DNA of 64,000 nt from Ignavibacteria bacterium (GTDB lineage Bacteria; Bacteroidota; Ignavibacteria; Ignavibacteriales; SURF-24). Shown here one piece after another: positions 35,760-45,793 of this stretch. Numbering within the stretch: the first letter of the stretch is position 1; each line of letters starts with the position of its first letter. Below the pieces are notes generated by a model. That model saw nothing but the letters and a program-made list of their open reading frames with translations. It ran no database searches and was not told the origin of the DNA. Position numbers and translations under genes: made by a program. The stretch is from positions 1-64,000 of the forward strand of contig JAAXKN010000003.1 of NCBI GenBank assembly GCA_025612375.1, given 5' to 3'.

Positions 35760-36401
35760 ATGTTTCAGATTAAGGTTCTTCTTCCAGTGGTATTATTTAT
35801 TCTTACAGTCTCAGCATGCGCACAGGACAAGGCATTAAAGCTCCCGCCGCCGCAGAAAGAGGCAGGAAAGCCACTTATGCAGGCTTTAAGCTTAAGGCAA
35901 TCCACACGCACCTTCAGTCCTGAGGCTCTTTCAATGCAGGATCTGTCGAACCTCCTTTGGGCCGCATTCGGCATCAACAGAAGCGAAACGGGAAAAAGGA
36001 CAGCTCCCTCGGCCATGAACTGGCAGGAAATAGACGTTTATGCGGCAACAAAAGACGGTATGTTTCTCTATGACGCAAAGGATCACTCGCTCATAAAAGT
36101 CTCAGACGAGGATCTGAGGCCGCTTACGGGGAAGCAGGATTTTGTAAAGGATGCCCCGCTTGACCTGGTTTTTGTAGCAGACATGTCAAAGACCGGAAAT
36201 TCCTCCAGCGGCGACAATATGCTCTACACCGGCGCCGACTGCGGCTTTATTGCACAGAATGTGTACTTATACTGCGCCTCAGAGGGGCTGGCCGTTGTAG
36301 TGCGCGGGATGGTGGACAGGGAGGCTCTTTCAAAGAAGCTTAACTTAAAGCCGGAGCAGAAGATCATTCTTTCGCAGACCGTGGGATACATGAAAAAATA
36401 A
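35760..36401 (+). CDS. SagB/ThcOx-type nitroreductase-family lipoprotein
   Basis: 213 aa from the ATG after CGGAG. The signal peptide ends with lipobox VSAC. The body is a nitroreductase-like FMN fold: LSLRQSTRTFSPEALSMQDL, LSNLLWAAFGINR, PSAMNWQEIDVYA and NVYLYCASEGLAVVVRGM. The match is to SagB-type/ThcOx oxidoreductases, but there is no cyclodehydratase or precursor peptide nearby, so it is probably a stand-alone periplasmic or surface flavoprotein. A longer frame starting upstream would bury the signal peptide and is rejected. Confidence 0.85.
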   Translation: MFQIKVLLPVVLFILTVSACAQDKALKLPPPQKEAGKPLMQALSLRQSTRTFSPEALSMQDLSNLLWAAFGINRSETGKRTAPSAMNWQEIDVYAATKDGMFLYDAKDHSLIKVSDEDLRPLTGKQDFVKDAPLDLVFVADMSKTGNSSSGDNMLYTGADCGFIAQNVYLYCASEGLAVVVRGMVDREALSKKLNLKPEQKIILSQTVGYMKK

Positions 36402-36413
36402 TATACGAAAGTC

Positions 36414-36444
36414 ATGCCGTCAGGAAAATGGTCCCTGACGGCAT
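36414..36444. terminator. Bidirectional terminator
   Basis: ATGCCGTCAGG and CCTGACGGCAT, a perfect 11-bp stem with a 9-nt loop, between convergent genes. T-runs are weak. Confidence 0.65.
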
Positions 36445-36455
36445 GGTAAGGCATT

Positions 36456-36908
36456 TTATTTTAATTGTATTATTTCTGCTTCCATGTTCCCGTTTTCAAT
36501 TCTAAGAAGGCCGGCTGTTATCGGGAGGCGGAAGCGCTGGGGGCCTGCGCTGCCGGGATTAAAGTATAAAACTCCCTTTTCATTTTTTATCATGGCTTTG
36601 TGGGAATGCCCGTATATCACTACGTCAATATCGTTTTCAGCGGGATCTGTCTTAAGGTCTGCAATATTATGCAGCACTAAAATCCTTTTATTCTCAACAG
36701 TTACATATTCTCTTTCTTTCAGACTGTCGGCCCAGTAGTCGACATTTCCCCTTACGGCAACGGTATCCTTTATCTTTCTTAATTCTTCAAGCACGGATTC
36801 ACGCCCCACATCCCCCGCGTGGAGTATCAGCGCGCAGCCATTAAATAACTCTTTTACCTCTTCGCGAAGAAGCCCGTGTGTATCCGATATAACTCCGATT
36901 AGCGTCAT
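36456..36908 (-). CDS. YfcE/MJ0936-type metallophosphoesterase
   Basis: 150 aa. Five metallophosphoesterase blocks are visible: VISDTHG (D-x-H), HAGDVGRE (GD), VRGNVDYW (GN-D variant), VLHNIAD (H) and YGHSHKAMI (GHSH), closing with FNPGSAGPQRF. Family members are Mn-dependent phosphodiesterases acting on small phosphodiesters. Single gene. Confidence 0.92.
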   Translation of the reverse strand: MTLIGVISDTHGLLREEVKELFNGCALILHAGDVGRESVLEELRKIKDTVAVRGNVDYWADSLKEREYVTVENKRILVLHNIADLKTDPAENDIDVVIYGHSHKAMIKNEKGVLYFNPGSAGPQRFRLPITAGLLRIENGNMEAEIIQLK

Positions 36909-36928
36909 ACTTCCCTGTTTTGATTAAT

Positions 36929-36958
36929 AAAAAAGGACAGGCTGATATGAGTCTGTCC
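36929..36958 (-). terminator. Terminator of the C45-like hydrolase gene
   Basis: On the minus strand GGACAG ... CTGTCC followed by TTTTTT, just after the stop of the large gene. Confidence 0.75.
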
Positions 36959-36980
36959 CTGAATATACTATAATTATATT

Positions 36981-39900
36981 TTATTGTGCAGCGCTGCCGG
37001 TTAAAGTTACCTGCATTGCCGAGGGAGCATGGTAGCCTTTTTCAACTATCTGATCCTTTTTGAAAATTGCCCACTGCGGCATGCGGTAAAGGTTCTTTGT
37101 CATGTGGTAGAGTTCAAGAGCGCTGTTAGCAATGAAGAGGTAAACTGTCTTCTTTGGGTTATAAGGATTGGGGTAAGCCAGGAAGAGCCCGTCGTCGGAG
37201 CTGCCGTAGTTTTTCCCGTTCCACTTGAAAAGATTCTTCCCTGCTTTAACTTCCAGCTTTTCAGTTACTTTTTTCATCAGGCTGTTTTCAGAAGCGCTGC
37301 CTAAAATCACAAGGTCACTCTCTGAAAGGTCAGATAAATCAACTTCATTATCCTTCTTAATCGGAAGGAGGATTTCAGTAAACTTGTCGGCCGCCATTTT
37401 CTGGAATCTCTGTGCCAGTGTATGATTAGCTTCATCTTCACCTGAGGTTCCATAGACAATTAGAGTCTTTGAAAAATCGTCCGAAAAGTTGCTAAAAGTA
37501 TAAACGCATTCTCTTTCTACAGGGATGTCGTTACCGGCATTAAATGTCAGCTTTTCCGGCTTATCCTTAAGCCTGAAGGAGAATGTACCATTCTGATCTG
37601 TGACTTCAACTTTCTTCCAAACCTGTTCTTTAGCAGTTTCAATCATGACTGTTGATAAGAAATGGTATGGCTTCCCTTCCTGGTTAACGTTCAGAGTCAC
37701 GTTCCATCCATTACCTTCGGAAGCTGAGGAGGCAGAAACTTTAATCTGAGGCAGGTCACCTCTTGAGGTCCACTGGCTTACAAAAGCGTCCAGATTCTTT
37801 CCGCTTACTTTTTCAAGATTATTCAGGAAATCCTTAGAAGTAATTTCTTTTTCCTTAAAAGTATCATGGAATTTCGTCATGACCTTTGAGAACGTATCAT
37901 TTCCCAGGAGCATTCTGAGCTGGTGCAGAAGGTATGTGCCGCGTATCCTCGGGATCTGGTACTGCTTGTATTCGTTATAGACTGTTTTAGCCTCGTCGGG
38001 TGCAACAGTCCCTTCGTGCTGCATTGTATAAAGGAGCCTCGAATTAAGTTCAGCGAGCTCATCTTTTATGTAGGATGATGCTTTAAGGGAGCCTGAAGGC
38101 ATTGAGTTCAGCATATTCCAGTATGCAGCCGTGCCGCTTATGAACCAGTTCACCTTATCTGATGAAGGATAGACCGTATTGTGCCACAAAGAAGCTTTAT
38201 CGAACGAGAAGGCTTCTTTTACCTCGTCAAGCACAGGAGTAAGTTCATCTGCTTTTAGAGACTTCTGTTCTTTTTCGTGCATTTCCTTGAGTTTTTCAGT
38301 AAAGAGGACGGGATTAATTACAGAATATCCGAGCGACAAATGAGGTATTGCGCCCGGCAGGTCGGGCACGCGTCCGTTTTCATTTATAAACATTTCACGG
38401 AGTGTAACTTTTCCGTAGTTGGCAAAGAACATCATATGCTCTGCCATTTCAGAAGTTGTAACCTTGCCGTCGCACGCGTGGGGACGGTTAATAGGAGAAG
38501 AGTTCCAGAGGTTAAATGCTTTAGAGGGGTCAATTTTCCCGTAATTTTCCTCGTAGAACTTTGTAAAAGCAAGGTCGCGGTTAACGGGTCTGAATGCCAG
38601 GTCGTAGGGTGAGTTGTCGTCGTTTACAATATATTCTTTTCTGACCTCGAGTGACTTATTATTGTTATCGCTCCAGTACCAGTCCTTCTGCCCGTTGTAG
38701 AAATCGTTTTTAGAGCTGCGCCATACTTTATATTTATTTGTTCCCAGTATCAGGATTGCAATTTCATCGGTTTTGGTGTCGGCAATAAGCCAGTCGTTTG
38801 TATAAAGACCGTTATTTTTTTCAGCCATAATATTGACTACGTCATCAATACTCTTAGCGTACTGGGCGGCCTTGCGGATGCGGTTAGACTGCGGTATGCC
38901 GTCGGGATTATACGGTGTCTGGCCTACTGTAGTTTCGCCAATCATTATGCCCGATTCATTGATATAGAAATCGGCTCCGGAGTGAATTCCGCCGGGGTAG
39001 GTCTCATAAACCAGGCGGTTACCCTTTGAAGGCTTAACGTCAACAATAAAATTCCAGTGCGGTCCTGTATATCCGTTCCACATAAAGAGCTGTCCGAAGA
39101 CAATCCTGCTATCTTTTGTTGCAGACTTTGTAGCCAGGAAGCCAGAGCACTTATGGAGTTTATCCTGGAGAGAAAGCTCGTCTTCAGCTGCAAGGAAGCT
39201 TTTTCCTGTAAGAGGGTTTGACGTATTATGAAGTGCATCGGCCGCATAGTCGAGGTCTATAGAAGAGTTAAGGGCAACGATATCTATAAGGTCGAGGTTT
39301 TTGCCGAAGAGGTTTATGCCGGCCTTATTGGCTCCATCTGCAATACCCTTCATTTCCGTCAGGTATTCCTCTTCGTAGCGTCTCAGCATTATTGCATCGG
39401 CTGAAAAGCGGATGTCGTTCCATCCCTGCTGCGGGTTTGCCGTATTTTTCTTTATGGCAAGTTTACTAATAAACTCCCTAATTTCATCGGCAGCAAGGTA
39501 TCCGTACTGGCAGCCTCTCTGGTACGGCTCCCCTTCAATATGTAGGAAAATCCATCCTTTATCCTCGAAGCGGAAAGATTTTCCGTACCACCTGACAGTT
39601 TCCATAGGGATGTACTGTGAAATATCGTTTACCTCTTCAAGGCGCACGTCATCGAACCAGGCATTGCCTTTGGCTCCGCCGTTGTAGCCCAGGTTCAGGG
39701 AAATTCTGTCTTCTTTTGTTGTTGCAATAAAAATGGTTTCAATCCTCTGCCATTCCGACGTACTTCCGAGCGCCGGCGAATGGTTTGTAAAAGGGAATGA
39801 CATCATTGAGATGCAGGCAGCAACAGGAGTCGGGTACTGGTCAGAAGGATTAGTATAAGCGTTTTCAGTTTTAACCCAGGCGCTCAGGCGGTAGAGGCTC

Positions 39901-40178
39901 CCGATTTTGAGCTTAACGACGCCGGAGGTGACCGAAGTGCGGCTGAAATCCCTGTTACTTACAAGAAGGCTTGAAGTTCCTTCGTGCGCAGTCTTTGAGT
40001 CCAGAAGAATCTGTGCTTCACCCCTGGAATCCGTCTGCCAGTCTGCGGGCTTATTATCCGGGGACTTTTGTTCAAAACCCGGATTTGAAATTTGAAGTTT
40101 TTCTGTCTGTGCATTCAGAAGTCCTGAAGCCCAGGGCAGGAACAAAACAGATAAAATAAGCAGCTTTGTCCGGTTCAT
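36981..40178 (-). CDS. Large secreted C45/phospholipase B-like hydrolase fused to an M1-peptidase-like C-terminal half
   Basis: 1065 aa with a signal peptide to ~23 (GLLNAQ). Residues ~30-190: a CBM-like jelly roll (NPGFEQKSPDNKPADW). Residues ~205-570: an Ntn-hydrolase-type domain of the C45/phospholipase B-like group (GEPYQRGCQYGYLAADEI), with candidate nucleophile Cys344 in KCSGFLATK and a following NDWLIADTKTDEIAIL. Residues ~660-820: helices like the C-terminal lobe of M1 aminopeptidases (YLLHQLRMLLGND, LDAFVSQWTSRGDLPQI), without the HExxH zinc motif. The tail (~820-1065) carries EF-like beta modules. Substrate unknown. No T9SS tag, so probably periplasmic. Confidence 0.75.
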   Translation of the reverse strand: MNRTKLLILSVLFLPWASGLLNAQTEKLQISNPGFEQKSPDNKPADWQTDSRGEAQILLDSKTAHEGTSSLLVSNRDFSRTSVTSGVVKLKIGSLYRLSAWVKTENAYTNPSDQYPTPVAACISMMSFPFTNHSPALGSTSEWQRIETIFIATTKEDRISLNLGYNGGAKGNAWFDDVRLEEVNDISQYIPMETVRWYGKSFRFEDKGWIFLHIEGEPYQRGCQYGYLAADEIREFISKLAIKKNTANPQQGWNDIRFSADAIMLRRYEEEYLTEMKGIADGANKAGINLFGKNLDLIDIVALNSSIDLDYAADALHNTSNPLTGKSFLAAEDELSLQDKLHKCSGFLATKSATKDSRIVFGQLFMWNGYTGPHWNFIVDVKPSKGNRLVYETYPGGIHSGADFYINESGIMIGETTVGQTPYNPDGIPQSNRIRKAAQYAKSIDDVVNIMAEKNNGLYTNDWLIADTKTDEIAILILGTNKYKVWRSSKNDFYNGQKDWYWSDNNNKSLEVRKEYIVNDDNSPYDLAFRPVNRDLAFTKFYEENYGKIDPSKAFNLWNSSPINRPHACDGKVTTSEMAEHMMFFANYGKVTLREMFINENGRVPDLPGAIPHLSLGYSVINPVLFTEKLKEMHEKEQKSLKADELTPVLDEVKEAFSFDKASLWHNTVYPSSDKVNWFISGTAAYWNMLNSMPSGSLKASSYIKDELAELNSRLLYTMQHEGTVAPDEAKTVYNEYKQYQIPRIRGTYLLHQLRMLLGNDTFSKVMTKFHDTFKEKEITSKDFLNNLEKVSGKNLDAFVSQWTSRGDLPQIKVSASSASEGNGWNVTLNVNQEGKPYHFLSTVMIETAKEQVWKKVEVTDQNGTFSFRLKDKPEKLTFNAGNDIPVERECVYTFSNFSDDFSKTLIVYGTSGEDEANHTLAQRFQKMAADKFTEILLPIKKDNEVDLSDLSESDLVILGSASENSLMKKVTEKLEVKAGKNLFKWNGKNYGSSDDGLFLAYPNPYNPKKTVYLFIANSALELYHMTKNLYRMPQWAIFKKDQIVEKGYHAPSAMQVTLTGSAAQ

Positions 40179-40475
40179 ATTGCTCCCTGTTAAATACTTA
40201 CAGTATATAATTTTACGGTTTGTGAAAAATTAAGACAAGAAACGTTTCCATGCAATATTTTTCTACTCTTAATTTACCTGTGACAGTAAAAGAAGACGCG
40301 GTAAAACCGACTATGTATGGAGCATTTGAAAGCAGAGGCCGGATTTTGGTGTGCAGGAAAATTGGCACTGATACTTAAAAAAATAAATGTTACTTAAAAA
40401 GATCTTCTTTAAACGCCGGGATAAAATAATCAGTTCATATTTTAAGACAGTAAAATGAAGGAAGGAAAATGTGCT

Positions 40476-41921
40476 ATGAAATTCAATACATTGGACGGCA
40501 GCCTGATAGACCTGCCGCAGGATAAGCTGGACAATTTTAAGATGCGCATCCGGGGGCCCATACTCACGCCCGGGGATTCAGGCTACGAGGATTGCCGCAG
40601 CCTCTGGAACGGTATGATAGATAGAAAGCCCGGGCTCATTGTGCGCTGCATTGGAACCCAGGATGTAATTGCATCTGTAGAGTTTTCGCGGGATAACAAC
40701 ATTCTCCTCTGTATAAGAGGCGGAGGGCACAATATTGCAGGGCTGGCCTCAGCAGAAGGAGGACTTATGCTGGACATGTCGCTCATGCGCGGGGTATGGG
40801 TAGATGAGCAGAAAAAGGTTGCGCACGCGCAGGCGGGCTGCCAGTTGGGTGACGTGGACCGGGAAACCCAGCTGCACGGCCTTGCTGCAGTCCTGGGATT
40901 TGTTTCGCAAACGGGCATTGCGGGCCTGACGCTAGGAGGCGGCTTCGGTTATCTTACGAGGCGGTGGGGCTGGACAGCAGACAATGTCCTTGGAATGGAT
41001 GTAGTAACAGCCGAAGGGAAACTTGTGCGCGCCAGCAATGAAGTCAACCCAGACCTGTTCTGGGGTCTGCGCGGAGGAGGAGGAAATTTCGGAATTGTGA
41101 CGGGCATTGATTACGTGCTCTATAATGTGGGACCTGAGGTTATAGGAGGAATTGTAGCCTGGCCTGTAAGCGAAGCTCCCGGGGTACTGGGCCTCTATAG
41201 AGAACTGATTAAGACAAGTCCTTCTGAACTCACGCTTGTAGCGCTGATAAGGCCTGCACCTCCTGCACCATGGCTCCCGAAAGAAATTCATGGAAAACTT
41301 ATTATTGCCCTTCTTGCGTGCTACAGCGGGAAGCCCGAGGATGGAGAAAAGCTCGTTGCACCGATAAAGTCTTTCGGCAGCCCTGTTGGAGATGTACTGA
41401 TTAAAAGGCCATATACACAACTGCAGTCGATGCTAGACGCCACTCAGCCGAAAGGCAGGCGTTATTACTGGAAGAGTGAGTATCTTGCGGATATTGAGCC
41501 ATCGCTTTGTGAAAAGTTCATAAAGAATGCTGAAATGATCAAGTCGCCTCATTCAGCCGTTGTCCTTTTCCAGATAGAAGGCGCACTGAATAAACTTAGG
41601 ACTGAACATTCGCCTGTTGGCAACCGCAACGCCAAGTTTGCGCTAAACATAACAGCCGCGTGGGAAAAGGCAGAAGAAGACAGCGCGCACATAGCCTGGG
41701 CGCGTAACGCGTGGAATGACATGAAAGAGTACTCCACAGGCGGCGCCTACGTAAACTTTATGACTGAGGATGAAGGTCCGGAACGCAACGAAGCCGCATT
41801 TGGAAAAGCGCTAACGAGGCTTGCACAGGTGAAGGCAAAGTGGGACCCCAAGAACATGTTCCGTACAAACCGTAATATTAAGCCGGCAACGGAAAGGGAC
41901 CTTATAATGGATAAGGAATAA
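40476..41921 (+). CDS. FAD-linked oxidase with berberine-bridge (BBE) C-terminus
   Basis: 481 aa from the second ATG, which has GGAAGG ~10 nt upstream (the ATG at 40455 lacks an SD). FAD-binding PCMH domain with IRGGGHNIAG, whose His is the usual 8-alpha FAD attachment site. The cysteine of bicovalent enzymes is replaced (GFVSQTG), so only mono-covalent flavin is expected. GLTLGGGFGYLTRRWG and GGAYVNF ... WDPKNMFRTNRNI (BBE motif) follow. It would oxidise a sugar or alcohol-like substrate with oxygen; no signal peptide. The upstream gap of ~300 nt shows no other feature. Confidence 0.9.
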   Translation: MKFNTLDGSLIDLPQDKLDNFKMRIRGPILTPGDSGYEDCRSLWNGMIDRKPGLIVRCIGTQDVIASVEFSRDNNILLCIRGGGHNIAGLASAEGGLMLDMSLMRGVWVDEQKKVAHAQAGCQLGDVDRETQLHGLAAVLGFVSQTGIAGLTLGGGFGYLTRRWGWTADNVLGMDVVTAEGKLVRASNEVNPDLFWGLRGGGGNFGIVTGIDYVLYNVGPEVIGGIVAWPVSEAPGVLGLYRELIKTSPSELTLVALIRPAPPAPWLPKEIHGKLIIALLACYSGKPEDGEKLVAPIKSFGSPVGDVLIKRPYTQLQSMLDATQPKGRRYYWKSEYLADIEPSLCEKFIKNAEMIKSPHSAVVLFQIEGALNKLRTEHSPVGNRNAKFALNITAAWEKAEEDSAHIAWARNAWNDMKEYSTGGAYVNFMTEDEGPERNEAAFGKALTRLAQVKAKWDPKNMFRTNRNIKPATERDLIMDKE

Positions 41922-42014
41922 TATGAAGTGTGATAAGAGGAAGCTTAGCTAATAAAAAATAAAGTCAGAAGAATATAAGGCCAAAGGACTTTGTAAAATA
42001 TTATTCTATTAGCA

Positions 42015-42043
42015 AAAGCACTGGGTATAATTCCCAGTGCTTT
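42015..42043. terminator. Bidirectional terminator between the oxidase and metX genes
   Basis: AAAGCACTGGG, loop TATAATT, CCCAGTGCTTT: perfect 11-bp stem with A/T-flanked ends between convergent genes. Confidence 0.85.
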
Positions 42044-42083
42044 ATAAACCTGCAATCCTGCAATTTCTTACCCCGAAATATTT

Positions 42084-43268
42084 TTAAGAGGACAGGCCGT
42101 TAAGAAATCCTGAAATAATCCTTGTCATCTGTTCAAATTCAATCAGAAAAGCATCATGCCCGTAAGGCGAGTCTATCTCGGCATATCTGGCATTTGGAAT
42201 AAGCTTTGCAATTTCCTTCTGCTCCTCAGCCGGATAGAGCACGTCTGTATTTATACCGATTGAGAGTGCAGGAGTCTTAATGCTTCCAAGCACGTCTTCC
42301 AAAGTTCCCCTGTTATAGCTGACGTCATGCAGATCCATTGCATCTGAAAGATACAAATAGGTATTGGCGTCAAATCTTTCAACCAGTTTCTTTCCCTGAT
42401 AGTTAAGGTAGCTCTGGACCTGGAAAAGGTTCTCATCGTTAAAATAATCCGAGGCGTTATTTAATCTTTCTCTATTGAATCTTGAATTAAAGGATGTGTA
42501 GCTGCGGTAGGTAATCATGGCTATCATTCGGGCCAGTTCAAAGCCTTTATAAGGCTGTTCAGTGTAGTTTCCGTTATTCCAATCCGGATCGAACTTAATG
42601 GCGTTTCTTGCCGTATTATTAAGTCCTATTGCCCAGTCGCTGTGTCTTGCCGTAGTTGCAATGGGGATTATGGAATTGAGGATTTCAGGGTACATAACAG
42701 CCCATTCGAGGACCTGCATGCCGCCAAGGGATCCGCCTGCCACAGTAACGAGTTTATTTATGCCCAGGTATTTAACAAGCTCATGCTGCACTTTAACCAT
42801 ATCCCTTACTGTTACCTTAGGGAAGCCGCACCTGAAGCTTCTTCCCGTATTTTTATTTATGGATACCGGGCCTGAGGTACCGTAGCAGCTGCCGAGAATG
42901 TTAGAGCAGATGACGAAATACTTATCTGTGTCAAAAGCCTTACCGCTGCCGATAAGGCTATCCCACCAGCCCGGTTTGCCGAAGTTCATGCTGCTGTATT
43001 TAGTTAAGCAATCCGGATCACTCTCCGGATTGCTTTCTAAATGGCTCAGTTTACCAGCGGCATGTGCATTACCCGTAAGGGCATGGCAGATTAAAATTGC
43101 GTTATCATTATCGGCGTTAAGGCGGCCGTAGGTCTGATAAGCAACTTTAACGTTAGTTAATTCAGCTCCGGTTTCAAATATAAGCGGATTCCGCTCGCTG
43201 TACAGATCCACAAATTTTGTAACCGGAGTAAGAGTATTAGTTTCCGCAGTTTCGTTTAGTATTCGCAT
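42084..43268 (-). CDS. metX: Homoserine O-acetyltransferase
   Basis: Acetylates homoserine with acetyl-CoA, the activating step of methionine synthesis by direct sulfhydrylation. 394 aa, typical MetX alpha/beta hydrolase: ICHALTGNAHA, the nucleophile elbow in VAGGSLGGMQVLEWA, YRSYTSFNSRFNRE, and the acid/His end in SPYGHDAFLIE. Follows metY by 20 nt on the same strand and is therefore under the same attenuator. Acetyl versus succinyl specificity is not certain from sequence alone. Confidence 0.95.
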   Translation of the reverse strand: MRILNETAETNTLTPVTKFVDLYSERNPLIFETGAELTNVKVAYQTYGRLNADNDNAILICHALTGNAHAAGKLSHLESNPESDPDCLTKYSSMNFGKPGWWDSLIGSGKAFDTDKYFVICSNILGSCYGTSGPVSINKNTGRSFRCGFPKVTVRDMVKVQHELVKYLGINKLVTVAGGSLGGMQVLEWAVMYPEILNSIIPIATTARHSDWAIGLNNTARNAIKFDPDWNNGNYTEQPYKGFELARMIAMITYRSYTSFNSRFNRERLNNASDYFNDENLFQVQSYLNYQGKKLVERFDANTYLYLSDAMDLHDVSYNRGTLEDVLGSIKTPALSIGINTDVLYPAEEQKEIAKLIPNARYAEIDSPYGHDAFLIEFEQMTRIISGFLNGLSS

Positions 43269-43288
43269 ATTCTGAATTATTAGTTTAA

Positions 43289-44662
<1,374 letters not shown>

Positions 44663-44680
44663 TTAATCAGTTCAGGTCAA

Positions 44681-44714
44681 AAAAAAACCGGCTTCATTGC
44701 TGAAGCCGGTTTTT
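44681..44714 (-). terminator. Attenuator terminator of metY-metX
   Basis: On the minus strand a 10-bp GC-rich stem (ACCGGCTTCA/TGAAGCCGGT) with a GCAA tetraloop, extended by A-T pairs and followed by eight T. It lies between the leader peptide and metY and would end the transcript before the structural genes. Confidence 0.9.
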
Positions 44715-44732
44715 AATACTTATATATATACG

Positions 44733-44823
44733 CAGCCGACGTCAGCTTCCCTGGGGGAACATCATAATCATACACATCCACATTGCGCTATTTAATGTCA
44801 TGTTTTTCAAAGTTCGTCGGCTG
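44733..44823 (-). promoter_or_regulatory. Methionine attenuator: alternative RNA pairings around the leader peptide
   Basis: RNA segment 1 (44815-44823, CAGCCGACG) is perfectly complementary to segment 2 (44733-44741, CGTCGGCTG), which starts at the leader stop codon. A shifted part of segment 2 (44736-44746, GCTGACGTCGG) can instead pair with the 5' arm of the terminator (44699-44709, CCGGCTTCAGC) over 11 nt with one mismatch and one G-U. The 1:2, 2:3 and 3:4 pairings are mutually exclusive, as in amino-acid biosynthetic attenuators. Confidence 0.75.
44742..44801 (-). CDS. Methionine-rich leader peptide of metY-metX
   Basis: 19-codon ORF MTLNSAMWMCMIMMFPQGS: six methionines, five of them within codons 7-14, together with single Trp and Cys codons. 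The stop codon abuts RNA segment 2, so a ribosome finishing the peptide would cover it, while one stalled on Met codons would leave it free to pair with the terminator arm. There is no strong SD; the preceding bases are A-rich. Met codons are rare by chance (one codon), so this density upstream of two methionine genes is unlikely to be accidental. Confidence 0.8.
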   Translation of the reverse strand: MTLNSAMWMCMIMMFPQGS

Positions 44824-44867
44824 ATTTTATATTAAAACTTTATTAATGTTTTTATTTTATGAATTAT

Positions 44868-44896
44868 AACCTACGATATAAAAAGTTATTTGTCAA
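44868..44896 (-). promoter_or_regulatory. Putative promoter of the met leader
   Basis: On the minus strand TTGACA (44891-44896), a 17-bp spacer and TAGGTT (44868-44873). A perfect TATAAT lies 5 nt further on but at 22-bp spacing. Transcription would start about 40 nt before attenuator segment 1. Confidence 0.5.
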
Positions 44897-45793
44897 TATG
44901 TATAATCGGATTTTTTGTCTATAAATGTAATTTAATGCATTTTCATGCATATTTCTATCAGCCGTGTGCATCGGGCAGGAACAGCAAAACTGCACTTAAA
45001 CATTTTGAGTGATGTGTTAATAACGTGTTAACAATCCGTTATTAAAATCTTATAGGATTCAGGGCTAAGGGATAAGCTGTAACTTTCATGGCAGAGTATT
45101 AAAGAGAATGAAAACATAATGTTATATTATCAATCTAATGATAAATAAAACCGCAGTAATTTTTATGTATAGCGTAAAACTATTACGGCTTTAATGTTAG
45201 CGCAGGCTTTCATTAAAGCTTTGCATTTTAATAACCGGTTAAGAGTTTGCATAGTTATAGTAGTGCCTATATGCTGCAGCATTCTATCCGGTAAACTTCA
45301 TTAAACGATTCATATACATAGTTATTTCCATTCATTCATACTTTGTTGCTGAAGCATTATGCTAACTGCATGCAGCGCAATGTTTAACGGAATATTCATG
45401 ATTAACTGCATGAGTTCTTCTGCCATATTGATTTATTAATGCGATAAATAAACACGAATAAAAATATTATTTTCAGGCAGCAGGAACGTCTAAAGACGTC
45501 TAAAAATATTAATATCACGCTCTCATAATCATCATTTGCTTATACTTATACGCTGCTTACCTGAAGTAGTTTTTACACCATTTGGGCTACTTATTATTTT
45601 ATATGGAGTTACACAAATCCCCTATTGTATAAGTTTCAATGCAGCTCCGCAACAGTATTTTTCTTTGCATTATATGCGTCTTTTCTTTTCCTGTATGTAA
45701 AGACGCGCCATATACATGCATTAAATTAAGCGTTACTACTATACTGTAAATAATATTTTTATAGGCTATAATTTCTTTAGGAAAGCTTTGGAT
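44897..45793. other. Gene-free AT-rich stretch
   Basis: About 900 nt upstream of the met leader and downstream of the deacetylase gene. No reading frame with coding character, tRNA or clear terminator. Short inverted and direct repeats occur (GCGTCTTTT...AAAGACGC near 45676-45705; ACGTCTAAAG twice near 45486-45505) without an obvious role. Confidence 0.5.

Noticed and set aside
35760-36401. SagB-type thiazole/oxazole peptide pathway
   Set aside because: No SagC/SagD cyclodehydratase, precursor peptide or transporter nearby; the gene is a lone lipoprotein.
44733-44823. SAM riboswitch upstream of metY
   Set aside because: I could not find the SAM-I core (kink-turn/pseudoknot elements) or a SAM-II-like pseudoknot; the conserved-looking parts are explained by the Met-rich ORF and attenuator stems.
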